From Candidatus Pedobacter colombiensis (GTDB lineage: Bacteria > Bacteroidota > Bacteroidia > Sphingobacteriales > Sphingobacteriaceae), in contig CP119313.1 of the NCBI GenBank assembly GCA_029202485.1, forward strand, positions 5,270,001 through 5,334,000: a stretch of 64,000 nt of DNA, in the 5' to 3' direction. Both the position numbers and the translations under genes were made by a program. Within the stretch, counting starts at the first letter, position 1, and the number at the start of each line of letters is the position of its first letter. Shown here in pieces: positions 55,812-64,000 of the stretch. A model generated the notes under the pieces. The model saw only the letters and a list, made by a program, of their open reading frames with translations, made no database searches and was not told the origin of the DNA.

Positions 55812-56711
55812 GGTAATGGAAGCCTTACCCATTGTAAATCCATCAGCATATAAAATGATGGAGTAAATCCCTTTGATAAAAGGATTAGGATTAATCCAAT
55901 CCATCATATAAGCTGTATCATCACCATTGTAGGATATGACAGTAGATAGGGTATATTGCATTTCCTGTCCATCAGCCTCAAACATATTATTTTCATTGGC
56001 AATAAGGTTACCCACTGGATCAAAAATGCGGAGGTAAACTGTATGGCTATTTTTTTCGGCAAGCGGATTTGGAACGATAGTAAATTTTACGCTTAATTTT
56101 TTAGTGGTACTTGCCCGTGTTACTTCAACATTTTTACCACTGCTTTTAACTTTATAGGCAGTAATCTGAACATTGCTTGCTTTTAAAGAAGCGCTTGTTT
56201 TAACTTTTGCACTCAGTTCTACATTCTTTCTCTCCAGCTCATCTGCCTTGAATTTTTCTGTATTTACAGATTGTCTTAAGCTGTCACGTTGTGTTTTTAG
56301 GGATAAGTTCTCGTGTTCCAAACGAAGAACTTGTTCATTATGAGCGTGCACAAATTCCCTAAGTTCGTGAACTTCTTTTTGGGCCGCAGTTAAATTGGCC
56401 TGAGTTATTGTACCTTTTTCCAGGGCAAGCTTTAATGCTGCTATCTTCTCCCGGGCTGATTTTTGTTCTTCCTGAAGTTTTCCCGTCAACACTAAATTTA
56501 AGTCGTTGGCTTTATCTAGTTCTACTTCGATTTTCTCAACTTCTAGTTTTAACCGGTCTTTTTCAGTGTTAATAGACACAAAACGTCCGCTTTGCTGTTC
56601 ATCTTTAATGTATAAATAAAGGTTAGTACCGAGTAAAGCAGCAATGACTACAATCAAAAAGTAGATTTTGTTGCGGTCACCTTTATTTACAATATCATTT
56701 TGGTTTGACAT
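55803..56711 (-). CDS. Membrane-anchored coiled-coil protein
   Basis: 302 residues: a short cytoplasmic N-terminus with basic charge, one transmembrane helix (IYFLIVVIAALLGTNLYLYIKD), a coiled coil (about 45-175; TEKDRLKLEVEKIEVELDKAN to KADELERKNVELSAK) and a beta-rich C-terminal domain (NVQITAYKVKSSGKNVEVTRAS, RIFDPVGNLIANENNMFEADG, KGIYSIILYADGFTMGKASITLR). It resembles Bacteroidetes envelope proteins of unknown function. It is convergent with the large histidine kinase, with a 9-bp overlap. Confidence 0.75.
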   Translation of the reverse strand: MSNQNDIVNKGDRNKIYFLIVVIAALLGTNLYLYIKDEQQSGRFVSINTEKDRLKLEVEKIEVELDKANDLNLVLTGKLQEEQKSAREKIAALKLALEKGTITQANLTAAQKEVHELREFVHAHNEQVLRLEHENLSLKTQRDSLRQSVNTEKFKADELERKNVELSAKVKTSASLKASNVQITAYKVKSSGKNVEVTRASTTKKLSVKFTIVPNPLAEKNSHTVYLRIFDPVGNLIANENNMFEADGQEMQYTLSTVISYNGDDTAYMMDWINPNPFIKGIYSIILYADGFTMGKASITLR

Positions 56712-56888
56712 TTTTTAATTCAAATAAGCTATAAAAGGGGAGCGGTATTAAATGCATAATTAGGTAAAAAAACGCTCAATTTGTATGAGAGCTAAAAAAA
56801 AATCGTTTAATTGCTTAGATTCAGAGCTAATACTGTCTACTGAACACAACAAAATGAAACCAATTTTAATCACCACTAATCACAAAAG

Positions 56889-58448
56889 ATGTTTAAAATA
56901 ATAATTTATGCGCTATTATCAATAATTATAATACCTGTTTCCCTAATAGCGCAAACCTCATCAAAAATTGCTCCAAAAAGAGAGTTTAGGGGGGTATGGG
57001 TTGCAACTGTTGCTAATATTGACTGGCCATCTAAACCCGGTTTGAGTGTTGATCAGCAAAAACAGGAGTTAATTAGCCTGTTGGATCAGCATAAAGCCAA
57101 TGGGATGAATGCGATTATGTTGCAGGTACGACCTGCTGCGGATGCATTTTATGCTAAATCGAGAGAGCCCTGGAGCCAATGGTTAATGGGTAAACAAGGG
57201 CTTGCTCCTAGTCCGGGTTACGACCCATTGGCATTTGCCATTAAAGAAGCGCATTCGAGAGGAATGGAGCTTCACGCATGGTTTAATCCTTATCGGGCAA
57301 CCATGAGTGCCAACACAGTGGTTAGCCCCGATCATATGACCCGAAAACGTCCCGACTTTTTCTTCGTTTATGGGGGTAAAAAACAATTTGACCCAGGAAT
57401 ACCGGAAGTTAGAGAATATATTGTACAGGTGATTCTGGATGTAGTAAAGGGATATGATGTTGATGGGATTCATTTTGACGATTATTTTTATCCTTATAAA
57501 ATCTCTGGACAAACGATCAATGATGCAGCAACGTTTAGTAAATATTCAAACGGTTTTACCAATATCAGTGATTGGCGCCGGAACAATGTAGACTTGTTGA
57601 TCAAACAGCTGGATGATAGTATTCATTACTATAAAAAATACGTGAAATTTGGTGTAAGTCCTTTTGGTATTTGGAAAAATGCTTCTGAAGATAGTCTTGG
57701 CTCTGCAACAAATGGCTTGTCCAATTATTCAGAGTTGTATGCGGATTCCCGTAAATGGGTTAAAGAAGGTTGGGTAGACTATATTAACCCGCAGGTGTAT
57801 TTTAGTTTTACTCGTAAGGCGGCTCCTTTTGCCACGATAGTAGACTGGTGGACTAATAATTCCTTTGGAAGGCATTTATACATCGGACAGGGGCCTTATT
57901 TGATTCACAATGGAACTACAAAGAAGGAAGCTGCCTGGGCGCTGTCTAATCAGATCCCAAATCAGATCAGACATATCCGAAACAGTAACTTGATCCAGGG
58001 AAGCGTATTCTTTAGCTCTAAGTCCTTCTCTACGGTTGGGCGGGCTTTGGGTGATTCCCTAAAAACTAACTTTTACAAATACCCGGCGCTGCCACCACAA
58101 ATGCCATGGCTGGACGATGTGGCTCCTAATGAACCACTTAATCTTACTGCAGAAGCACATAGTGATGGAGTTCATCTGAAATGGGAAAAGCCATTAAAAG
58201 CTTCCGATGGTGAGACGGCTTCGGGGTATGTAGTCTACCGATTTGATGAAGGAGAAAAGATTGATATACTGGATGCTAAGAACATCATTAAGGTCAGCTT
58301 TGAAGAATTTACTCAGTTTATAGATAAGAATGTAGAAAGGGGTAAGCGGTATAACTACCTGGTCACAGCATTAGATAGGTTAAAAAATGAGAGTGACCCT
58401 AGCGGACCTGTAGGCATCCAGACAAAGGAACTGGCCAGTGCGGAGTAA
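56889..58448 (+). CDS. Glycoside hydrolase-like (GHL10) family protein with FN3 tail
   Basis: 519 residues. Signal peptide (IIYALLSIIIIPVSLIAQ), then the GHL10/DUF187 domain (about 30-400): KREFRGVWVATVANIDWPSK, NAIMLQVRPAADAFYAKSREPW, GMELHAWFNPYRAT, FDPGIPEVREYIVQVILDVVKGYDVDGIHFDDYFYP (likely catalytic acidic residues), GVSPFGIWKN and DYINPQVYFS. A fibronectin III domain follows (about 415-510: PNEPLNLTAEAHSDGVHLKWEKP). Similar proteins act on peptidoglycan or glycans in the envelope. Single gene. Confidence 0.87.
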   Translation: MFKIIIYALLSIIIIPVSLIAQTSSKIAPKREFRGVWVATVANIDWPSKPGLSVDQQKQELISLLDQHKANGMNAIMLQVRPAADAFYAKSREPWSQWLMGKQGLAPSPGYDPLAFAIKEAHSRGMELHAWFNPYRATMSANTVVSPDHMTRKRPDFFFVYGGKKQFDPGIPEVREYIVQVILDVVKGYDVDGIHFDDYFYPYKISGQTINDAATFSKYSNGFTNISDWRRNNVDLLIKQLDDSIHYYKKYVKFGVSPFGIWKNASEDSLGSATNGLSNYSELYADSRKWVKEGWVDYINPQVYFSFTRKAAPFATIVDWWTNNSFGRHLYIGQGPYLIHNGTTKKEAAWALSNQIPNQIRHIRNSNLIQGSVFFSSKSFSTVGRALGDSLKTNFYKYPALPPQMPWLDDVAPNEPLNLTAEAHSDGVHLKWEKPLKASDGETASGYVVYRFDEGEKIDILDAKNIIKVSFEEFTQFIDKNVERGKRYNYLVTALDRLKNESDPSGPVGIQTKELASAE

Positions 58449-58455
58449 AAGGATT

Positions 58456-58564
58456 AAAGAACAAAGATAAAGGAGCAAGGATTAAAGATCAAAATGCTTA
58501 ACCTGGTTAGGTCTGCATCCAGTCGTTAATCCTTGCTCCTTTATCCTTGGTCTCGGTTCTTTTT
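58456..58564. repeat. Palindromic repeat element, copy B
   Basis: GATAAAGGAGCAAGGATTAA (58466-58485) is perfectly repeated in inverse orientation at 58526-58545, with an outer AAAGAAC/GGTTCTTT pair and a 40-nt centre containing CTTAACCTG. It fills the gap between convergent genes and can act as a bidirectional terminator. Confidence 0.75.
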
Positions 58565-58568
58565 AACC

Positions 58569-61433
58569 TTATTTCTGTGGCATCAATACCAAACGGATAT
58601 AGTTATCTTTATTTAAATATTTCTGAGCAGTTGCTTTTGAGGTTTCAACTGTAACGCTGTTTAACCTCTCTTTCACATTCAGGATTTGATTCAAATCATC
58701 TCCGAATTTTAAGCGGTTGGTTAGATAGCCCAGCCAAAAATTATTGTCACGTAAACTAAGCTCTATCTGACGCTGTTCTTCCGATTTAAATTTACTGATG
58801 TCATCAGTGGTAGCGCCATTATTCTTAATCTGGTCAACCTCCTCTAAAGCAGCTGCAATTAGCTTTTCTACATTTGCTGTAGCACAACTGAAGGAAATGG
58901 TAAAGTAATAATGTGCAGTTGGATACTTACTAAGACTTAAACCTACTTGTGGACTATACACGCCACTTTCTTTTTCACGTAAACGCTCCATTATTTTAAT
59001 CTCCAGCGCCGCTTTTAAGGCATTCATCTGGATATTGTTTTGAGCAGTATAATCGTAATCGCCATGAATATACAATTGTACAGAAGCTTTATCTTCTAGT
59101 CCTTTGTATACTGTTTTGCTAACCTTGCCTTTCGGCGGGTTGATGCCATTGTCAACAAAGTTTTGCTTTTTGTTTAAGGATGGTAGGCTTGCGATATAGG
59201 TTTCAAGAAGTGGTTTTATGGCTTCAACTGTAAAGTTCCCTACTATGACAAAAATCTGCTCACTGTTATCAGCAAAACGATCTTTATAGAAATTGTATGC
59301 TTCATCCAATGATACTTTATTCAGATCAGCTATAGATACAGGCATTGCACGTTTATGATAAGACGACAATACTGCTTGAACAATATCAGCAAAAACACTT
59401 TGCGGATTGGCGTTCTTATTCTCCAGGCTTACCTTATAGTCGCTCATGTTCTTGTTAAAGATCTCTGTATCCTTACGTGGATTGGTTGCATAAGCATAAA
59501 CCATTTGGAAAGCAGTTTCAAGGTCTTTTGGCGCAGCGCTACCACCATAACCCTGGTATAAATCTTCCACATAAGAACCCCCACGTCCGGTATTTCCGGC
59601 TAATAATTTGTTTAATTGGGTTGGGTTGAATGGGCCAACGCCGCTTTGAGGGATTAGGCTAACCATTTCTACCGACCTAAAGTTGGCATCAGTAGCCAAT
59701 GATGTGCCTCCTTTAGAGAAAGAGTTGAAAATGATCTGATCATTTTTAAAATCAGTTGGCTTAAGCAACACTTTAATGCCATTACTTAATGTAAGTTCAG
59801 TTACGCCAATTTTATCAAATTTCTGCTCAGCCATCACTTTTCCGGCCACCGGTTTTTTATCCAATAGCGGTTGATTTACAGAGTTGTCCACATAAGCGGT
59901 TACCTTGTTCTCTGCATTTTTTAAAGCAGTTAGCAACTGAGCTTCTGAAGGGAGGTTGGCCTTCTCTTTCTCTGGGGCTTGTACAATAATGATCTGGTTT
60001 TCTTTAGTGATTAAGGTTTTTGCCAATGCATTAACCTGATCAAGAGTGATATCTGCAAGTGCCTTTTTCGTTAGCTCATAAGAAAATTCAGTTGAGGGAA
60101 TGATCGAACCTGTTAAGAAGTTGTTCAGGTATTTCTGTACAAGGGATGCTGATTTTATTTTGTCCTTTTCCTTTAATCTCATTTCGTTTCCTGCAGCAAT
60201 GTTCTTTTTGGCTACATCCAATTCAGATTGTAAGAAACCATATTTATTCATACGCTCATTCTCGGTAAGAATTGCAGTGAATGCTTTTTCAAGCGTGGCT
60301 CCTGAGGTAGATACTGCGGCAGATTGAAAGGCGTTAATGTTGGGTACCAGTCCTCCCTGGTAAGCACCATATCCACTTTGCGCTTGTAAGAATGGTGCAT
60401 TGTTTTTTTGCATGATCTCCTGAATTCTTGCGCCAAGCATACTGTTAATCATACCATACATGATACTCTTTTTGTAATCAGCAGTGGTTTTTGTAACACC
60501 TCCACGTTGTTTGTACATAATCTGTGCTACATTGTATTGTTGCTCAGGGTCAGTAACGATCTTTACAAGTGGAGCTTTGTTGTCAGGCAAATCGTATGAT
60601 GGTCTTGGTCTTGGGTTTGCCGGATTAGTAAGGTCTGAAAAGTTATTTTTAATCAATTGTTCAACTTCATTAACATCAAAATCACCTACGGCAATTACAG
60701 CCTGCAAGTTTGGTCTGTACCAGTCTTTATAAAAGTTTCTGATCTTATCATAAGTAAAGCTGTTTAAGATGTCTATTTTACCAATAGGCAAACGATCTGC
60801 ATAGCGTGATCCTTTCAAGAGTAATGGCAACAATTGCTTGCTCATGCGATCCTGTGCATTTTTGCCACGCTGACGATCCTCTTCTACAATTACGCCTCGT
60901 TCTTTATCTATTTCTTCGCCCTCCATTACAATTTTACCTGCCCAGTTGGCTAATATTTTAAAACCATTTTTAAACACGAGTATGCTGTCTGTAGGAATTG
61001 GTAATTGATAAACGGTATGGTCAAAGCTGGTATAGGCATTCAGATCTGCCCCAAAACGTATCCCTGCTTTTTGTAAATAATCGATCATTTCATTTTTAGG
61101 AAAATCTTTTGTTCCATTAAATGCCATATGTTCTGTAAAGTGGGCTAAACCCTGTTGGTTGTCATCTTCCATTAAAGAGCCAATACGGGTCGCCAGATAC
61201 AGCTCAGCCCGGTTTTTAGGCTCCGTATTCCTTTTGATATAGTAAGTAAGGCCATTTGAAAGCTTTCCGATTTTTACACTTGGGTCATTAGGAATGAGAT
61301 CTCCATCAACCTTTTTTGTAACAGTAGTTATTGGTTTTTTAACAACTGTCACTTTTTTTTGTGCATACCCAGGCGAGTTTACAGCCAAAATGACTGCAAG
61401 CCCCATGCTAAGGGCGCTAAAATTTTTTTTCAT
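58569..61433 (-). CDS. M16-family zinc metalloprotease
   Basis: 954 residues from the ATG at 61433 (MKKNFSALSMGLAVILAVNS), which opens directly with the signal peptide; an upstream ATG would add seven residues. It has two full insulinase-type halves. The first carries the inverted zinc motif HFTEH (GLAHFTEHMAFNGT) with distal Glu in GVIVEEDRQR; the second (from about 545) is the inactive half. It should be periplasmic or outer-membrane attached and degrade peptides. An oligopeptide-cutting role is inferred. It runs to the palindromic repeat at its 3' side. Confidence 0.93.
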   Translation of the reverse strand: MKKNFSALSMGLAVILAVNSPGYAQKKVTVVKKPITTVTKKVDGDLIPNDPSVKIGKLSNGLTYYIKRNTEPKNRAELYLATRIGSLMEDDNQQGLAHFTEHMAFNGTKDFPKNEMIDYLQKAGIRFGADLNAYTSFDHTVYQLPIPTDSILVFKNGFKILANWAGKIVMEGEEIDKERGVIVEEDRQRGKNAQDRMSKQLLPLLLKGSRYADRLPIGKIDILNSFTYDKIRNFYKDWYRPNLQAVIAVGDFDVNEVEQLIKNNFSDLTNPANPRPRPSYDLPDNKAPLVKIVTDPEQQYNVAQIMYKQRGGVTKTTADYKKSIMYGMINSMLGARIQEIMQKNNAPFLQAQSGYGAYQGGLVPNINAFQSAAVSTSGATLEKAFTAILTENERMNKYGFLQSELDVAKKNIAAGNEMRLKEKDKIKSASLVQKYLNNFLTGSIIPSTEFSYELTKKALADITLDQVNALAKTLITKENQIIIVQAPEKEKANLPSEAQLLTALKNAENKVTAYVDNSVNQPLLDKKPVAGKVMAEQKFDKIGVTELTLSNGIKVLLKPTDFKNDQIIFNSFSKGGTSLATDANFRSVEMVSLIPQSGVGPFNPTQLNKLLAGNTGRGGSYVEDLYQGYGGSAAPKDLETAFQMVYAYATNPRKDTEIFNKNMSDYKVSLENKNANPQSVFADIVQAVLSSYHKRAMPVSIADLNKVSLDEAYNFYKDRFADNSEQIFVIVGNFTVEAIKPLLETYIASLPSLNKKQNFVDNGINPPKGKVSKTVYKGLEDKASVQLYIHGDYDYTAQNNIQMNALKAALEIKIMERLREKESGVYSPQVGLSLSKYPTAHYYFTISFSCATANVEKLIAAALEEVDQIKNNGATTDDISKFKSEEQRQIELSLRDNNFWLGYLTNRLKFGDDLNQILNVKERLNSVTVETSKATAQKYLNKDNYIRLVLMPQK

Positions 61434-61531
61434 GAATAAAAAGTTTATCGTCAAACCTACTAAGGCCCCAGTACAGATGGTAAAAATTTAACATAATTTA
61501 ACAAACGGGCATGGTAGTCCCCTGCCGGAAA

Positions 61532-62689
61532 TTAAACTTTGATGATGATTTTTCTATTGTACATTATCCAAAGGATAACCAGCCAAAATAAAACGTAGGT
61601 AATGGCCCATGCAAGAGAGGCATTGATTGGAGATAAAGAACCTGTAAAGCCGGAATATAACCAGGACTGTAGATTCATTTCCTTTCCGTCGGCTGCTTTC
61701 ACAGAAAACATGCCCAAAGTTCTTGGGATCAATCCGGAAAGGAAGAATACCGTAATTGCATTTACACCATAGACCACAAAAGGCTTTGTAAAGCGGTTAT
61801 ATTTCTGAATATCGATAATCCAGTAACAGAAGGAGAGGATCATGGTAGCTAAACCACCTGTGTAAAGTACAAAAGAACTTGTCCAAAGTGATTTGTTAAT
61901 TGGAAACTGCAGATCCCATAACAAACCCAGTGCAATAGCTGCCAGGCCTGTGCAAAATAACCATGCTATTTTTGTGGCAGGATCAACGTCTTTACGTTTT
62001 AAATATACGCCAACCAATACCCCAAATAGTCCAGATGCAATTGCAGGAAGGGTGCTTAAAATTCCTTCAGGGTCCCATGTTTTTGCAGCTTTCCATAGGT
62101 GGGCTTCCGAAAGAATGCTGCGGTCTAGCCAGGCACCCAGATTAGTTTCTTTCTCCAGATTGGCATATCCAACACCCGGAACCGGAATAAAGGTCATAAG
62201 TGCCCAGTAAACAGCCAGTATGGCAATCAAGATTTTGAAAATATTCTTTTCAGAATTTTTAAGAAAGATAACTGCCGAAATAAAGAATACAACGGCTATA
62301 CGTTGTAATACTCCGGGAATACGTACACGTTCAAAAGCGTGTAATGGTTCAGTAAATACTTTAGGATATAAGGATAGGAACAGTCCAAGTCCAAATAGGA
62401 TAAGCCCTCTTTTAAGTGCTTTTAAAATGGTTTTTCCATGTGCGGAAGGATCATTTTTTTTGCTACCCATTGCATAGGCAATGGATACCCCTACAATAAA
62501 CAGGAAAAACGGGAAAATAAGGTCTGTAGGTGTACAGCCGTTCCAACTTGCGTGCTCTAGCGGTGCATAGATATTACCCCAATCACCCGGATTATTAACT
62601 AGTATCATTGCTGCAACTGTTGCTCCTCTGAAAAAATCCAGAGATAATAACCTGGCAGGAGCTTCCTGCGAAATTTGAGATTGGGCCAT
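61532..62689 (-). CDS. DUF5009/DUF1624-type membrane acyltransferase (heparan glucosaminide N-acetyltransferase-like)
   Basis: 385 residues from ATG 62689 (MAQSQISQEAPARLLSLDFF); the longer frame adds six residues. About ten transmembrane helices. Marks: RLLSLDFFRGATVAAMILVNNPG, HASWNGCTPTDLIFPFFLFIVGVSI (catalytic-type His region), RIPGVLQRIAVVFF. The family transfers acetyl groups to hexosamines across the membrane in lysosomal HGSNAT; in Bacteroidetes a role in GlcNAc processing is plausible, fitting the NagB/PIG-L gene immediately upstream. Confidence 0.85.
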   Translation of the reverse strand: MAQSQISQEAPARLLSLDFFRGATVAAMILVNNPGDWGNIYAPLEHASWNGCTPTDLIFPFFLFIVGVSIAYAMGSKKNDPSAHGKTILKALKRGLILFGLGLFLSLYPKVFTEPLHAFERVRIPGVLQRIAVVFFISAVIFLKNSEKNIFKILIAILAVYWALMTFIPVPGVGYANLEKETNLGAWLDRSILSEAHLWKAAKTWDPEGILSTLPAIASGLFGVLVGVYLKRKDVDPATKIAWLFCTGLAAIALGLLWDLQFPINKSLWTSSFVLYTGGLATMILSFCYWIIDIQKYNRFTKPFVVYGVNAITVFFLSGLIPRTLGMFSVKAADGKEMNLQSWLYSGFTGSLSPINASLAWAITYVLFWLVILWIMYNRKIIIKV

Positions 62690-62708
62690 ATAAATGATTT
62701 TAAACAAA

Positions 62709-62737
62709 AAACCGCTATCGTTTAACGATAGCGGTTT
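62709..62737 (-). terminator. Intrinsic terminator of the NagB/PIG-L gene
   Basis: AAACCGCTATCG pairs with CGATAGCGGTTT, perfect 12 bp with a 5-nt loop. On the minus strand a T-run follows. It sits 18 bp past the stop and just before the acyltransferase start. Confidence 0.88.
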
Positions 62738-62754
62738 AAATATAATAAATTTAA

Positions 62755-64000
62755 CTAAAATTTATAACGGACAAAAGCTTCCATGGCTTCATACTCAGCC
62801 AAACCTAAGCTATCATAAGCCTGGGCAGTTTCTCTGTTTCTGTCCTCAGCACGTTGCCAGAACTCCCTTGCGTCATCACCTGGGAAAACCGCTCTGTCTT
62901 TTTGCGACTGGTGTTTGAAGATAGCGAATTTCTTTCTTTCTACTTCTTGGGGACTAAGTGGAACTGCCATTTCAATTTCATGCGTCTCAAATTCCTGCCA
63001 TGCACCACGGTACATCCATAACCAGCAATCTTTAACCCATTCTTCTGTTTTGGCAAGACGTTTTAAAGCCTCAAGTATGATGTTAAAACAAACGATATGT
63101 GTACCATGTGGATCTTCAAAATCACCTGCAGCAAATACCTGATGAGGTTTTACTTTTTGTAGCAATTCCATAGTTAATACCACATCAGCCTCGGTAACCG
63201 GGTTTTTCTGGCTCTTTCCACTTTCATAGAAAGGTAAGGCCATAAAATGAATATGATCATCTTCTAACCCGCAGTAACGTGCGCCGGCAATAGCTTCACC
63301 TTTTCTAATTAAGCCTTTTACAGTCTGAATTTCAGGGGTATCGATTTGATTTGGTTGTTTTTTCGCAATAAAAGCACGCATGTTTTGATATAGCTTTTTC
63401 AACTCAGCGGTCTCTAATCCCATTTTCTCAGAGAAATCGATATTGAACTCTACAAAACGTAAAGCATCATCATCCCATACGGCGGTGTTACCCGAAGTTT
63501 GGTAAGCTACATGTACATCTTGTTTTTGATCAACCAGTCTGATAAATGTACCACCCATTGAGATCACGTCATCGTCAGGGTGCGGCGAGAAAATGATAGA
63601 ACGCTTTTTAGCCGGCTCTGCTCTTTCCGGTCTTTGCGAATCATCAGCATTAGGTTTACCTCCCGGCCAACCCGTAATGGTATGCTGTAGTTTATTAAAT
63701 ATATCGATGTTGATGTTATACACCGGACCTCTTTCAACAGCAAGCTGCGCCATACCGTTGTTGTTATAGTCGTCTTCAGTTAGTTTAAGTACTGGTTTTT
63801 TAAGCGTATTAGATAGCCAGATTACTGCTTTTCTGGTCAGTTTTTCATCCCATACACAGTCTTTAACCAACCATGGCGTATCAAAACGGGTTAGTAATGA
63901 AGCGGCATCCTGGTCTAAGATGAACTCAACATGTTGAGATAACTGTAGATAAGTTGCAGGAACTTCACTTGAAATTTCTCCTTCGACAGTTTTCTTGATA
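62755..64000 (-). CDS. nagB: Glucosamine-6-phosphate deaminase with PIG-L-type deacetylase domain (C-terminal part)
   Basis: At least 415 codons continue to the right window edge, so the N-terminal deaminase part is cut off. The frame at the edge reads IKKTVEGEISSEVPATYLQLSQ and CVWDEKLTRKAV, matching the C-terminal end of the NagB domain. A linker then leads to a PIG-L/LmbE domain: SIIFSPHPDDDVISMGGTFIRLV (metal-binding PHPDD), DPHGTHI (third His) and a C-terminal tail. Such NagB-PIG-L fusions occur in Bacteroidetes. NagB converts glucosamine-6-phosphate to fructose-6-phosphate and ammonia, after NagA. The terminator at 62709-62737 closes it. Confidence 0.88.
   Translation of the reverse strand, partial: IKKTVEGEISSEVPATYLQLSQHVEFILDQDAASLLTRFDTPWLVKDCVWDEKLTRKAVIWLSNTLKKPVLKLTEDDYNNNGMAQLAVERGPVYNINIDIFNKLQHTITGWPGGKPNADDSQRPERAEPAKKRSIIFSPHPDDDVISMGGTFIRLVDQKQDVHVAYQTSGNTAVWDDDALRFVEFNIDFSEKMGLETAELKKLYQNMRAFIAKKQPNQIDTPEIQTVKGLIRKGEAIAGARYCGLEDDHIHFMALPFYESGKSQKNPVTEADVVLTMELLQKVKPHQVFAAGDFEDPHGTHIVCFNIILEALKRLAKTEEWVKDCWLWMYRGAWQEFETHEIEMAVPLSPQEVERKKFAIFKHQSQKDRAVFPGDDAREFWQRAEDRNRETAQAYDSLGLAEYEAMEAFVRYKF

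Overview
The window looks like a chromosomal segment from a Sphingobacteriaceae-type Bacteroidetes, most like Pedobacter. The evidence is a set of Bacteroidetes hallmarks: GldD, DUF4270 and DUF2807 proteins, a half-length glycogen synthase, a TonB-dependent receptor with a carboxypeptidase-regulatory N-terminus, the futalosine menaquinone route, weak Shine-Dalgarno signals, and many promoters with the -7 box TAnnTTTG. Almost everything is housekeeping. I see no prophage, insertion sequence, CRISPR array or secretion island. The only hint of accessory DNA is a partial ORF6N-domain gene at the left edge.

Layout. 1-4.7 kb: partial ORF6N gene, nagA, pyrH, frr and an ABC exporter. 4.6-10.5 kb, minus strand: an MFS exporter, then a TPP-riboswitch transcript (TonB-dependent receptor plus ThiE-like protein), then a separately promoted pnuC/NadR-like kinase pair. 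10.6-15.6 kb: small membrane-anchored protein, carB, DUF3137 and LemA. 15.8-20.4 kb, minus: radA, rng, a 29-residue basic protein, a TPR protein and an HU-like protein. 20.5-22 kb: mutY and ssb. 22-26.3 kb, minus: glmS, a DUF4270 lipoprotein and glycogen synthase. 26.4-28.9 kb: panC, panD, acyl-CoA dehydrogenase. 29-30.2 kb: an Lrp regulator divergent from two tandem unusual tRNA-like genes. 30.2-35.4 kb: membrane protein, trp leader/attenuator, trpE-trpG-trpC, hflX, rbfA. 35.4-43.9 kb: TonB-C protein, aat, SNF2 helicase, DUF2807 protein behind an ECF-like promoter, ALDH7 dehydrogenase, TPR protein. 43.9-49.9 kb: ComA-like phosphosulfolactate synthase, aroE, gldD, MBL hydrolase, Lol-type permease, small lipoprotein, mqnD, mqnB. 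50-56.7 kb: 6-pyruvoyl-tetrahydropterin synthase-family enzyme, folE, fabD, a 1240-residue histidine kinase and a coiled-coil protein. 56.9-64 kb: GHL10-type hydrolase, M16 protease, DUF5009-type acyltransferase and the C-terminal part of a NagB/PIG-L fusion.

The strongest unusual signals are RNA. (1) Two tandem tRNA-like genes (29814-29921 and 29997-30138) have a leucine-type D-arm and very long variable arms. By alignment they carry a GTC (Asp) anticodon, C38 and discriminator G73. Compensatory changes between the copies support both folds. (2) Upstream of trpE there is a complete attenuator: a 25-codon leader ORF with a Trp-Gln-Trp motif, mutually exclusive hairpins and a strong terminator. 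(3) A TPP riboswitch has its own promoter. (4) There is a candidate small RNA next to radA. Two families of palindromic intergenic repeats are also present. All assignments come from reading motifs and translations; no database search was run.
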